Below are positions 23,407 to 34,163 of a DNA stretch of 64,000 nucleotides, piece by piece. The DNA is taken from NCBI GenBank assembly GCA_019750135.1, contig JAIEOV010000009.1, positions 276,398 to 340,397 of the forward strand, written 5' to 3'. The notes beneath the pieces are model-generated. The model was given only the letters and a program-made list of their open reading frames with translations, was not told where the DNA came from and made no database searches. A program made the translations under genes and the position numbers. This DNA comes from Reyranella sp. GTDB lineage: Bacteria; Pseudomonadota; Alphaproteobacteria; Reyranellales; Reyranellaceae. Numbering within the stretch: the first letter of the stretch is position 1; each line of letters starts with the position of its first letter.

Positions 23407-24042
23407 TCAGGTCCGACGCAGCACGCTGCCGAATATCGCGGCGCTGAACCCCAACAAGGCAAAGCCCGACGCCGTCTGCACCGCCGACCGGAAGCGCCGC
23501 GCACCGAGCCGTGATTGCACCGCGGCGGCGAACAGGGCGTAACCGAAATGGACAGTGCCAACGACGACGATGAGTGTCGCGAACAGGGGTGCGAATTGCG
23601 GCAGCAGCGGCTGCTCGTGATGCAGGAAGTTGGGAAAGAGCGCGGCCAGAAAGAAGACCGAGCCGAGGTTCGTCGCGCTGACGAAGAACGCCTGGAGATA
23701 GCGCCGGACCGGGCCGGCAGCGTCCACCGGCTGGTCCGCGACGACGGCGCCTCCTCGCGACCGCCAGGCATTGCGCAGGGCCTTGATGCCGACGTACGCG
23801 AGATAGGCCGCGCCGATGACCCGCAGCCCATCGTAGGCCGCCGGTACACTCATCAGCACTGCGCTGACCCCAGCGGCGGCCGCCACCGCCACGAGGAAAA
23901 GCAGGGAGATGTTGCCGAGGATGGTCGGGCCGATGCGCAGCAGCCCGAAGCTCAGCGTGTGATTGACGACCAGGATGACATTGGGGCCGGGCGAGACGGA
24001 GGCCAGCGCGATGACGCCGGCAAACACGACGAGTTCGTTCAA
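23407..24042 (-). CDS. LysE family translocator
   Basis: SPGPNVILVVNHTLSFGLLRIGPTILGNISLL...AAYLAYVGIKALRNA. Confidence 0.88.
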   Translation of the reverse strand: MNELVVFAGVIALASVSPGPNVILVVNHTLSFGLLRIGPTILGNISLLFLVAVAAAAGVSAVLMSVPAAYDGLRVIGAAYLAYVGIKALRNAWRSRGGAVVADQPVDAAGPVRRYLQAFFVSATNLGSVFFLAALFPNFLHHEQPLLPQFAPLFATLIVVVGTVHFGYALFAAAVQSRLGARRFRSAVQTASGFALLGFSAAIFGSVLRRT

Positions 24043-24851
24043 GCGGACAACACCTTAGGAAACATTTCACATTCGAGCCTGTCGCCGGGCTCGAGCCCGT
24101 GCCCGTCGAGCGGCGGCGAGATCTGGCCGACGCGGGCGGCGTAGCGCGCATCGTCGCCGCACCAGCGCGTGGCCCAGGCGCGGCGCCGGCGCGAGGTCGA
24201 GAGGTTGCCCGACGCGCCGTGCAAGGTGAGCGCATGGAAGGCGATGACGTCGCCCGGTTCCATGTCCCAGGCGAGGAATTCGTGGCGATCGCGCTCGGCG
24301 TCTAGGTCGGGCAGCGGCTCGAAACGCGGATCGGAGACCACGAGGTCGACGCCGCCCTGCCGGAAGAACTTGGGTTGGAACCACCGGCCCCAGCGATGCG
24401 AGCCCTTCACGTATTCGACGCAGGTCGCGCGATCGACCGGATCGAGCGGCAACCACAGCGAGACGATCTGCTCGCCGTCGATCGGATAGTACGGCTGGTC
24501 GTGATGCCAGGGCGTGCGCTCGCGCGTGCCCGGCTCCTTCACCAGGAGGTGATCGTGATAGTAGACGACCTCGCGCGAGCCCATGAGCCGGGCCGCGATC
24601 TGGTGCGCCGGCGAGCGATAGACGAAGTCGCGGGCGGCCGCATGGCGTTGCCAGAGCTGGAAGTCGACGAAGAAGAGCCCCGGCGCCCCTTGCGGCGTGT
24701 TGCGCCGGACCATGGGGCCGGGGCTTGCCATGTCGGCATCGATCGCCCCGCGCAAGCGTTCGATCCAATCGAGCGAAAAGGCGCCGCGCAGGCAGATCGC
24801 ACCGTCGGTGCGGTAACGCGCGACCTCGTCGTCGGTCGGCAGGCCGGTCAT
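24039..24851 (-). CDS. Phytanoyl-CoA dioxygenase family protein
   Basis: RTPWHHDQPYYPIDGEQIVSLWLPLDPVDRATCVEYVKGSHRWG...PGDVIAFHALTLHGASGN. Confidence 0.9.
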   Translation of the reverse strand: MTGLPTDDEVARYRTDGAICLRGAFSLDWIERLRGAIDADMASPGPMVRRNTPQGAPGLFFVDFQLWQRHAAARDFVYRSPAHQIAARLMGSREVVYYHDHLLVKEPGTRERTPWHHDQPYYPIDGEQIVSLWLPLDPVDRATCVEYVKGSHRWGRWFQPKFFRQGGVDLVVSDPRFEPLPDLDAERDRHEFLAWDMEPGDVIAFHALTLHGASGNLSTSRRRRAWATRWCGDDARYAARVGQISPPLDGHGLEPGDRLECEMFPKVLSA

Positions 24852-25642
24852 CAGATATCCCCGAAATTGCCGCCGCGGCCCTTGCCGTCGGCGAAGCGAG
24901 CGGCGCCCGAGCGAGCTTCAGCCTGCAGGGCCGGCACGCCGCGCCGCGCTTCGTTGACCAGCGACGGCCCGACCTCCAGCGCCCACTGCTCGTGGGACGA
25001 CAGGCGATCGGAGCGCATGCAGATCTGGGGGAAGCGGGCGAGCTGCTCGGCAAGCGTGACCGCCTCGGTCAGGGCTTGGCCTTCGGGAACCAGGCGATTG
25101 GCCAGGCCCCAGTCGAACGCCTCGCGTGCATCGACCTCGCGACCGGTCAGGATCATGTCCAGCGCGCGGCTGTGGCCGATCAGGCGTGGCAGGCGCACCG
25201 TGCCGCCGTCGACCAGCGGCACGCCCCAACGCCGGCAGAAGACGCCGAACTTTGCGCTTTCCGAGGCCACGCGCATGTCGCACCACAGCGCCAGCTCGAG
25301 GCCACCCGCCACGGCATAGCCCTCGACCGCGGCGATCACCGGCTTGGAGAGCAGATGCCGCGTCGGCCCCATCGGCCCCGGGCCTTCGACATTACGCAGC
25401 GCTCGCGCCGATGCGTCGTCCGGGGTGCGGCCCGCCGCCAGCTTGAGGTCGTAGCCGGCGCAGAAGGTGCCGCCGCGGCCGGTCAGGATCGCCACCGACT
25501 GGCTCTCGTCGGCATCGAAAGCAAGGAAAGCGTCGCGCAACAGCACCGCGGTTTCCGGATCGACGGCATTGCGCGCTTCCTTGAAGCGGTCGATGGCGAC
25601 GATCGTGATCGGCCCTTGCTTGTCGACGGCGACCTTGGCCAT
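24851..25642 (-). CDS. Enoyl-CoA hydratase/isomerase family protein
   Basis: ILTGRGGTFCAGYDLKLAA...AVEGYAVAGGLELALWCDMRVA. Confidence 0.92.
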   Translation of the reverse strand: MAKVAVDKQGPITIVAIDRFKEARNAVDPETAVLLRDAFLAFDADESQSVAILTGRGGTFCAGYDLKLAAGRTPDDASARALRNVEGPGPMGPTRHLLSKPVIAAVEGYAVAGGLELALWCDMRVASESAKFGVFCRRWGVPLVDGGTVRLPRLIGHSRALDMILTGREVDAREAFDWGLANRLVPEGQALTEAVTLAEQLARFPQICMRSDRLSSHEQWALEVGPSLVNEARRGVPALQAEARSGAARFADGKGRGGNFGDI

Positions 25643-25657
25643 GTGCGCCTCCCGCTG

Positions 25658-26116
25658 CTAACGCCCCTGCATCATGCGCAACGGCGTGTAGATCAGGACC
25701 GTTTCGCCAGTCTGCTTTTTCACGACGTTCGTGGTGCGCACCAGCGCCCGCATCGGATCCTTGGACGTCGGCCGGATCTCGGTGAGCTCGATCTCGACAT
25801 GGATCGTGTCGCCAACGTAGGTCGGCCCCTTGATGTCGAAGCCCATCGACAGGAAGGCGAGCCCCGTGCCCTGCAGGGTCGTCGGGATCACCAGTCCCTC
25901 GGCCATGGAATAGACCAGAGCGCCCGGTACGGGATGGCCGCCACGCATCGGCGCGTGCTCCTTCACGTACTCCTTGTTGGTGAACAATTCCTCGGAAAAG
26001 CCGCAAAGAGTGACGAAGCTCAACAGATCAGCTTCGAATAAGGTCCGACCATAGGTGACGAACCGGTCGCCGATCTTGAGCTCGCGCCAGTTCCAGCCCT
26101 CGCCGAGCTGCTTCAT
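25658..26116 (-). CDS. MaoC-like dehydratase
   Basis: GWNWRELKIGDRFVTYGRTLFEADLLSFVTLCG...GDTIHVEIELTEIRPTSK. Confidence 0.85.
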   Translation of the reverse strand: MKQLGEGWNWRELKIGDRFVTYGRTLFEADLLSFVTLCGFSEELFTNKEYVKEHAPMRGGHPVPGALVYSMAEGLVIPTTLQGTGLAFLSMGFDIKGPTYVGDTIHVEIELTEIRPTSKDPMRALVRTTNVVKKQTGETVLIYTPLRMMQGR

Positions 26117-26127
26117 GGTCGCGGCCG

Positions 26128-26352
26128 TCAATGGGCGTGGGCGCCAGGCTTGGCGCCCTCGGCCAGCACATAGAGCCTGCTGCAATAGGGGCACTCCACC
26201 CGCCCCTCTTCGCCCAGGTTGAGATAGACTTTAGGATGGCCCAAGGCGCCGCCGCCGCCATCGCAAGCGACTCGGTCAGTATCGACAGTGATGACTTCAA
26301 ACGGCTCGGTCACGATCTCACTCCTCTCGCGGTTGGCGATGATAGCGGCCAT
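26128..26352 (-). CDS. Zinc-finger (zf-CHCC) domain protein
   Basis: [36 protein letters not shown]; start uncertain, overlaps divergent lipase start. Confidence 0.7.
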   Translation of the reverse strand: MAAIIANRERSEIVTEPFEVITVDTDRVACDGGGGALGHPKVYLNLGEEGRVECPYCSRLYVLAEGAKPGAHAH

Positions 26353-27367
26353 GGCGGCCCTGGTCATGCTTTCCGCCTGCGCCCCCACCGTTCAGCCCAC
26401 AGTTTCGGGCAACGGATCGGCGGGAAACGGATCGACCCATGCACCTACCCTCACGTCGGACCGTTATGTCGCAGCCGACGGCACGTCGCTACCGGTCGCC
26501 GTCTGGCCGGCCGCCGCCAACAAGTCGGAGGGGCGGAAGCCGAAGGCCGTGATCCTGGGCCTGCACGGCTTCGGCGACTATCGCAAGGCGTGGGACGAGC
26601 CGGCGGAGATCTGGGCCAAGGACGGCATCACCACCTATTCCTATGACCAGCGTGGCTTCGGCAGCAGCCCGACGCGCGGCCGCTGGCCCGGCACCGAGGC
26701 CCTGGTCGACGACGCCAAGACGATGATTTCGCTGCTGCGCGCCCGCTATCCCGGTGTGCCGGTCTATCTTGCCGGCGAAAGCATGGGTGGCGCGGTGGCG
26801 CTGGTCGCGGAGGACCAGGGTGCGCAGATCGACGGGCTGATCCTGCTCGCGACGGCGCTGCGCTCGCGCGACACGTTCGGTCCGGTGGCGACCGCCGGCC
26901 TGTGGTTCTTCGCCCATACCATCCCGTGGTTTCCATCCGGGCCGACCTCGATCGACTACAAGCCGACCGACAATCCCAAGACGCTGGAGAAGCTGCGCAA
27001 CGATCAGCAGATGCTGCGCCAGACGCGGCTCGACATGGGCTATGGGCTGGTCGACCTGATGGATGCCGCGCGCGAGTCGGCGGCGCGCGTCCATGTCCCT
27101 TACCTGATGCTGCATGGCCTCGGCGATCGCATCATTCCACAGGAGCCGGTGAAGGCGGCCATCGAGGTCATGCCGCGCCGCCCCGATTCAAAGCTCGCCT
27201 TCTACAAGGAGGGCTACCACCTGCTGCTGCGCGACAAGGAGGGCAAGACGGTCGCGGCCGACGTCGCCGTCTGGATCGGCAATCACGACGCAGCGCTGCC
27301 CTCGGGCGCCGAGGCCGAGCGCTCTCAGCCTGAACTGGCAGCGTTGTGGGGTTCGAAGCGCCGCTAG
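26339..27367 (+). CDS. Alpha/beta hydrolase (monoacylglycerol-lipase-like lipoprotein)
   Basis: Lipobox [42 protein letters not shown]...[10 protein letters not shown]. Confidence 0.85.
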   Translation: MIAAMAALVMLSACAPTVQPTVSGNGSAGNGSTHAPTLTSDRYVAADGTSLPVAVWPAAANKSEGRKPKAVILGLHGFGDYRKAWDEPAEIWAKDGITTYSYDQRGFGSSPTRGRWPGTEALVDDAKTMISLLRARYPGVPVYLAGESMGGAVALVAEDQGAQIDGLILLATALRSRDTFGPVATAGLWFFAHTIPWFPSGPTSIDYKPTDNPKTLEKLRNDQQMLRQTRLDMGYGLVDLMDAARESAARVHVPYLMLHGLGDRIIPQEPVKAAIEVMPRRPDSKLAFYKEGYHLLLRDKEGKTVAADVAVWIGNHDAALPSGAEAERSQPELAALWGSKRR

Positions 27368-27675
27368 GCGCCGGCGCAGCGCACCACGACCGTGCCCCTG
27401 CCGCGTACGACGCTGGCGTCGCCGCGGGTCGGCATGTTGTCCATGTTGAGCACGGTGTAGTTGCCCTTGCACATGGCCAAAGCGCGGTTCTGGCAACCGC
27501 CTGGCATGCCGCAGGTGATCTGGATCGCCTGCTTGCCGTCGGTCCAGGTGACCATCGTGGCGGTGGTGTCGGAGCTGGGATCGGGGCCTGGCTGTGTCTT
27601 GGGATCGGCGCATGCAACAGCAAGAACAGCCATGCCGAAGACAACAATCGACCGAGCCGTCGCACGCAAGACCAT
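27364..27675 (-). CDS. Hypothetical secreted lipoprotein
   Basis: Signal with VACADPK; multiple Cys. Confidence 0.5.
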   Translation of the reverse strand: MVLRATARSIVVFGMAVLAVACADPKTQPGPDPSSDTTATMVTWTDGKQAIQITCGMPGGCQNRALAMCKGNYTVLNMDNMPTRGDASVVRGRGTVVVRCAGA

Positions 27676-27776
27676 GTTCACTCCCCCTAGTTGCCGGTGG
27701 CCGACCGGGCATACGACAGTACCTCGCACCAGGGCGCTCGTATAGGGTCGTTGGCCATGACCCTTTGGAGAACTCG

Positions 27777-28052
27777 ATGCGAGCGGCCTGCATCGCTTGT
27801 TTGATCCTGCTGATCGCGGCATCCAGCGCGAGGGCACAGCCGACCAACGAACAGCTGGCGGCGCGCTGCGCCGAGCTCGGCGCCATTTTCGACAGGTACG
27901 GCACGCGCCGCAGCGAGGGCTCGGGCGGTCCGGACATGATCCGGCTGGGCGCCGGCATCGACTGCCAGAAAGGCCGCTATGCGCAGGGCATCAAGGCGCT
28001 GGAAGACCTGCTCAGTCGCAACCGTATCCCCTATCCGCCGGCGTCGTATTGA
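27777..28052 (+). CDS. Hypothetical secreted protein
   Basis: Signal peptide MRAACIACLILLIAASSARAQ then 70 aa. Confidence 0.5.
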   Translation: MRAACIACLILLIAASSARAQPTNEQLAARCAELGAIFDRYGTRRSEGSGGPDMIRLGAGIDCQKGRYAQGIKALEDLLSRNRIPYPPASY

Positions 28053-28499
28053 TCACTTGAGTTCGATGACCATGGCGTCGGCGCCGAGCGACACGGCCAG
28101 GCCCTCGCGCCTCGCCTTCAGGCTCATGATCACGCCGTGGGGATTTTCGAGCCAAAGCTCGCCTCCGCCCTTGTCGCCGAATGCTGCGCCATAGCGCGCC
28201 GCTCCGTAGGCACCGGGAAACTGGCTGAGCTCGCGAAGATTGTAGACGTCGCCGGTCGCTTCCATCTTCGAGATGCCGAAACCGCCGACGCCCAGGCCGC
28301 CCGCGGAGAAGCGGTAGCTTCGGCCATGGAAGTGCAGCGTGCCCTCGCCCGCCCCGCCGCTGCCGATGAAGGCGACCTGGATCTGCTCGATGGTCACCGT
28401 GCCGCTCTTTGCCCGCTGCTGCGCCGTGGCCGGCAACCCGGCAAGCGTGAGGAACGCGCCGGCGCCGGACAACAGCCGGCGCCTCGAATGTTCATTCAT
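28053..28499 (-). CDS. Hypothetical secreted protein
   Basis: Twin-arginine-like leader MNEHSRRRLLSGAGAFLTLAG; Gly-rich body. Confidence 0.55.
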   Translation of the reverse strand: MNEHSRRRLLSGAGAFLTLAGLPATAQQRAKSGTVTIEQIQVAFIGSGGAGEGTLHFHGRSYRFSAGGLGVGGFGISKMEATGDVYNLRELSQFPGAYGAARYGAAFGDKGGGELWLENPHGVIMSLKARREGLAVSLGADAMVIELK

Positions 28500-28500
28500 C

Positions 28501-28881
28501 TCAGCCCCCGACCACGCCCATGCTTTCGATCTCGACCACCAGGCCCGGCACGGCGAGCGCGCTCACCGCCACCAGGGTCGAGGTCACGACCGATCCCTTG
28601 AGCGCCTTGCCCAGGGCCTTCGACACCGTGCCCATGTCGCGGATGTCGGTGACGAAGATGGTCATCTGGGTGAGATCGGAGAGCTTGCAGCCGGCCTTCT
28701 TCAAAGCAGCCTCGATCTTGCGCATGGTGATAGTGGTCTGCCCGGCGGCGTCCTTGCCCTGCACCCGGCCTTTGGAATCGAGCGAGGTCGTGCCGGATAC
28801 GAAGACCAGGGGGCCGCTGCGGATCGCGCGGACATAGAAGGGAACGACTTCCGTTCCGTCAGGAAAGAGTTTCTTCGCCAT
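28501..28881 (-). CDS. RidA family protein
   Basis: VRAIRSGPLVFVSGTTSLDSKGRVQGKDAAGQTTITMRKIEAALKKAGCKLSDLTQMTIFVTD. Confidence 0.88.
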   Translation of the reverse strand: MAKKLFPDGTEVVPFYVRAIRSGPLVFVSGTTSLDSKGRVQGKDAAGQTTITMRKIEAALKKAGCKLSDLTQMTIFVTDIRDMGTVSKALGKALKGSVVTSTLVAVSALAVPGLVVEIESMGVVGG

Positions 28882-28961
28882 GGTTTGCTCCCCTACTGTG
28901 GGCACGCAATCTAGGCGGCCAATCAGCGCCACGCAAAGCTGGCGCTACGTAAAGGAGACCT

Positions 28962-29708
28962 ATGTCGCTCGACCGCTACCGCACCGCTATCGTCACCGGC
29001 GCCAGCCGCGGCATCGGCGCCGCGATCGTCCGGCAACTGCGCATAGGCGGGTTGGATGTCTGGGCCGTTGCTCGCTCAGCCGACGATCTCAGCGAGCTGG
29101 CGCGCGAAACCGGCTGCCGGCCGCTGGCGCTCGACATCAGCCACCGCGATGCCGTGCTGAACGCCATGAGCGGCGTCGACGCCGACATCCTGGTCAACAA
29201 TGCCTCGGCCCTGGTGCGCGGCGGCCTGTCGTGGGAGACCGCACCCGACGACATCGATGCGCTGACGGCCGTGAACATCAAGGGCACGCTGAATTGTCTC
29301 GCCGCTGCGGTGCCCGGCATGAAGGCGCGCGGGCGCGGCCACATCGTCAACCTGGGTTCGATCGCAGCCGTGTCACCCCTTCCGGGCATGCCGGTCTATG
29401 CCATGACCAAGGCCGCGATCCGCAACCTCAGCCAGACGCTTCGGCTCGACCTCCATGGCACAGGCGTGCGGGTGAGCGAGATCTCGCCGGGGCGGGTCGA
29501 GACCGGCGCGCATCTCGCCCTGGCGGAAGACCCCGTGGAGGGCCGCCGCCGCTTCTATGACGCCTTCGACTGCCTGCAGCCCGACGACATCGCCGAGGCC
29601 GTCATGTTCGTGCTGGGCGCGCCGCAGCGCATGGACGTGAGCTACATGGAGATCGTGCCCACCGACCAGTCCTACGGCGGCTCGCAGTTCCACCAGCGGG
29701 CGCGCTGA
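28962..29708 (+). CDS. SDR family oxidoreductase
   Basis: AIVTGASRGIGAAIVRQL...YAMTKAAIRNLSQTLRLDL. Confidence 0.92.
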   Translation: MSLDRYRTAIVTGASRGIGAAIVRQLRIGGLDVWAVARSADDLSELARETGCRPLALDISHRDAVLNAMSGVDADILVNNASALVRGGLSWETAPDDIDALTAVNIKGTLNCLAAAVPGMKARGRGHIVNLGSIAAVSPLPGMPVYAMTKAAIRNLSQTLRLDLHGTGVRVSEISPGRVETGAHLALAEDPVEGRRRFYDAFDCLQPDDIAEAVMFVLGAPQRMDVSYMEIVPTDQSYGGSQFHQRAR

Positions 29709-29718
29709 GCCAGACTGT

Positions 29719-30714
29719 CTAGGAGTCGGCCGTGAAGCCGATCTCTTTCACGATCGGCCCCCAGCGGTCGTAGCTCTGCTTCAGGAGAACGGCGAGCTGG
29801 TCAGGCGTCGACGACGTGGCCTCCAGACCCATGACGGCGAGGCCGTCGATCACGTCCTTCTGCTCGAGCGCGGTCCGTAACGCCGTGTTGGCGCGCTGCA
29901 CCACCGGCGCGGGCGTGCCGCCCGGCGCGAAGAAGCCGAACCATTCGGAGAATACCAGGTCCTTATACCCCTGCTCGGCGAAGGTCGGCACGTTGGGTGC
30001 GAAGCGGCTGCGCTGGGCGCCCGACACGCCGAGGAAGCGCGCCTTGCCGGCGTTGACCTGCTGGATGAACTCGCCGACCGGCGCGGACACGGCCTGGATC
30101 TGGCCCGCCACCATGTCCTGCACGGCGGGCGCCGACCCGCGATAGGCGACATGCTTCAGCTCGACGCCGCCTGCTTTGCCGAGCAGCACGCCGATGAAGT
30201 GCGGCACGGCGCCGGCGCCCGGCGACCCGTAATTGGCCTTCTCGGGATTGGCCTTGCACCAGGCGAGGAAGGCCGGGATGTCCTTGATGCTGTCCGGCAC
30301 GGCCGGGCCGACGCAGAAGCCGAAATCGAAGGTGCAACCCAGGGTCACCGCGGTGACGTCGGTGAAGGCGTTGTAGGCCAGGTTCTTGTAGATGTGCGGA
30401 TAGATCATCAGCATCGAGGCCGGCGTCTGCAGCAGGACGCTGCCGTCGGTCGGCGCCCCCTTCATGGACTGCACGGCGATCTGGCCGCCGGCGCCCGGCT
30501 TGTTCTCGACCAGCGCGCTCTTGGTGAAGGCGCTGCCGCGCAGGTTCTCGGCGACGCGCCGGCAGAGCGTGTCGGAGGTGCCGCCCGGCGGGAAGCCGGT
30601 GACGATCTTGACGGCGTCGAGCGGACCGTTTTGCGCACCGGCGCGGCCCGCCAGGCCAAGTGCCGCAAGCGCAACACCGGACGCGCCGAGGAAATGACGG
30701 CGATTGACAGTCAT
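29719..30714 (-). CDS. Tripartite tricarboxylate transporter substrate-binding protein (Bug family), orphan
   Basis: MTVNRRHFLGASGVALAALGLAGRAGAQ...KIVTGFPPGGTSDTLCRRVAENL. Confidence 0.9.
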   Translation of the reverse strand: MTVNRRHFLGASGVALAALGLAGRAGAQNGPLDAVKIVTGFPPGGTSDTLCRRVAENLRGSAFTKSALVENKPGAGGQIAVQSMKGAPTDGSVLLQTPASMLMIYPHIYKNLAYNAFTDVTAVTLGCTFDFGFCVGPAVPDSIKDIPAFLAWCKANPEKANYGSPGAGAVPHFIGVLLGKAGGVELKHVAYRGSAPAVQDMVAGQIQAVSAPVGEFIQQVNAGKARFLGVSGAQRSRFAPNVPTFAEQGYKDLVFSEWFGFFAPGGTPAPVVQRANTALRTALEQKDVIDGLAVMGLEATSSTPDQLAVLLKQSYDRWGPIVKEIGFTADS

Positions 30715-30784
30715 AGGTGTAGTCCCCGATGGATCGTTTCCTGGTCGGACTGTCGTCCAATTGCATGGCAGCAGCAAGGCATCG

Positions 30785-31867
30785 TCACGGTTGTGGCCAG
30801 GCGATGTTGTCCAAAAGCCGGCGGCTGATGGCGTCGTGCCAGAACGGGCCGGGATGGCCATCGAAACCGATGATGTCGTCCTGGACGACGGAGTCGAATT
30901 CGCTGCGCACGGCGCCGATGACCTGGACCTTCGGGCTGACCTTGCGGCGCACCGGATTGTCGGGCGAGCCGGCGAAATGCAGCAGGTAGACCTTGGCCGG
31001 AGACCGCGCGGCGATCTGGTTGACCAGGGCTGCCGTGACGTCGGTCATATCCCGTTGCGACGGATCGGGACGGCGGCAGTAGTCGCCAAGCACGGCGCAA
31101 CGCTGATCGACGTACCCGATCGTCACGCCGCCACCTGCGGCCAACGCTGCCTTGGGCAGCTGGAAGGGCGGGATCGGCTGGTTGATGCGCTTCAGCCAGT
31201 TTTCGATTTCGAGCAGGCGCGAGGGCGCCTGGACATGGCGCACATCGAAGTAGTCGGCATAGCCCAGGATGACGATATCGTCGGGGCCGATCCCTTTCAG
31301 GCGTTCGAAGTTGAGCCAGGCCTGCGTCAGCGACCAGCCACCCAGCGCCACCAGACGCACGTTCCAGTCGGGCAGTGCCTGGTAGAGACGGCCGGCGAAG
31401 GTGAGCTCGTCGGGCACGCCGTTGCCGAACACCCAGCTGTCGCCGAAGATGTAGACGGTGGGCTTGCCCGGCCGCGGCGCGCCGACCCACCGCGTGCCGT
31501 CGGGGTTGATCGTCACCTTGTTGCGGAAGTACTCCCATTCGCCAAAGCCGTTCCGGCGGGCATAGGAATGAGTATAGACGCCGGGCGCGGCGCTGTAGCC
31601 CAGGACCGGATCGGCGCGGAAGAAGGGCGACGGCGAGCTCTGCTCCAGCACCATGTCGGGCTCGCTCAAGCCCACCAGCCGGCCGAACCGCCGCGCCAGG
31701 TTGACGATGGACAGGTAGCTGGTGTCGTAGGTCTCGAAGTTCTGCTGGTGGGTGGCGCGGTAGTAGCCCAGCATCATCCACGACGCGCCGATCTCGAGGA
31801 CCACCAGCGCGACCAGCACGGTGGCTGCGGAATAGAGGACAGACCGGAGCCGCGAGCGTGTTTTCAT
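30785..31867 (-). CDS. SGNH/GDSL hydrolase-like protein
   Basis: TM anchor; VYIFGDSWVFGNGVPDELTFAGRL; C-terminal GFDGHPGPFWHD. Confidence 0.7.
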   Translation of the reverse strand: MKTRSRLRSVLYSAATVLVALVVLEIGASWMMLGYYRATHQQNFETYDTSYLSIVNLARRFGRLVGLSEPDMVLEQSSPSPFFRADPVLGYSAAPGVYTHSYARRNGFGEWEYFRNKVTINPDGTRWVGAPRPGKPTVYIFGDSWVFGNGVPDELTFAGRLYQALPDWNVRLVALGGWSLTQAWLNFERLKGIGPDDIVILGYADYFDVRHVQAPSRLLEIENWLKRINQPIPPFQLPKAALAAGGGVTIGYVDQRCAVLGDYCRRPDPSQRDMTDVTAALVNQIAARSPAKVYLLHFAGSPDNPVRRKVSPKVQVIGAVRSEFDSVVQDDIIGFDGHPGPFWHDAISRRLLDNIAWPQP

Positions 31868-31988
31868 CGATCGACGGGTTGGTCCGGCGCGAGCATACGA
31901 AACTCTACGGAACCGGCGGTTGCCGGTCCACGGCGGCGGGCGGCCGCGCATTGCGTCGCCCAGCCCCCTCCGCTATGTTCCGCGCGCC

Positions 31989-33667
<1,679 letters not shown>

Positions 33668-33688
33668 GGCAGAGGTCTCCTCGTCAGG

Positions 33689-33913
33689 TCATCGGCGCGG
33701 TCCGAAGAGCTCGTCAAACAGGTCCCCGAACCACGCCTCGAACACGTCCACCTCGGCATCCGTGACGGGGACGTGCTCTGGCCAATCGTCGGTGACGGTC
33801 CAGGCGGCAAGGTCATGCCTGGGCGGGCGGCCCGGAAAAGGCCACGGCTCGCCGAGGAGCTGGTGAAGCTGGTCGGACGCCGAAAGCTGATGCTTGCGAG
33901 AGGCGCGAGGCAT
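33689..33913 (-). CDS. Small hypothetical protein upstream of recombinase
   Basis: 74 aa MPRASRKHQLSASDQLHQLLGEPWPFPGRPPRHDL...DVFEAWFGDLFDELFGPRR. Confidence 0.5.
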   Translation of the reverse strand: MPRASRKHQLSASDQLHQLLGEPWPFPGRPPRHDLAAWTVTDDWPEHVPVTDAEVDVFEAWFGDLFDELFGPRR

Positions 33914-34043
33914 TCAGCCAGGATCGAAGCCGGCATTAGCGGGTGCAACCGACCGCCTCTGCGCCACGGCCCTCTGCGTAGCGTCGGGTCAAACAACAGG
34001 GCAAGGGCGGCTCCCGGAAGCGCTGGCGTTGCGACGGCAGGCA

Positions 34044-34163
34044 TTACGCGGCAGCCCTGAGCGGCCGGGCCCGTTCGATGCGCAGTCGCTCCTTGGGACT
34101 GTGCATCGCCTCCCAAAGATCGCTGCGCCGCTGCACATTCAGCCAGAATGTCCGGGCTGTTAC
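34044..34163 (-). pseudogene. HigA-type antitoxin C-terminal remnant
   Basis: Frame reads VTARTFWLNVQRRSDLWEAMHSPKERLRIERARPLRAAA*, the HigA C-terminus, without an N-terminal HTH. Confidence 0.65.
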
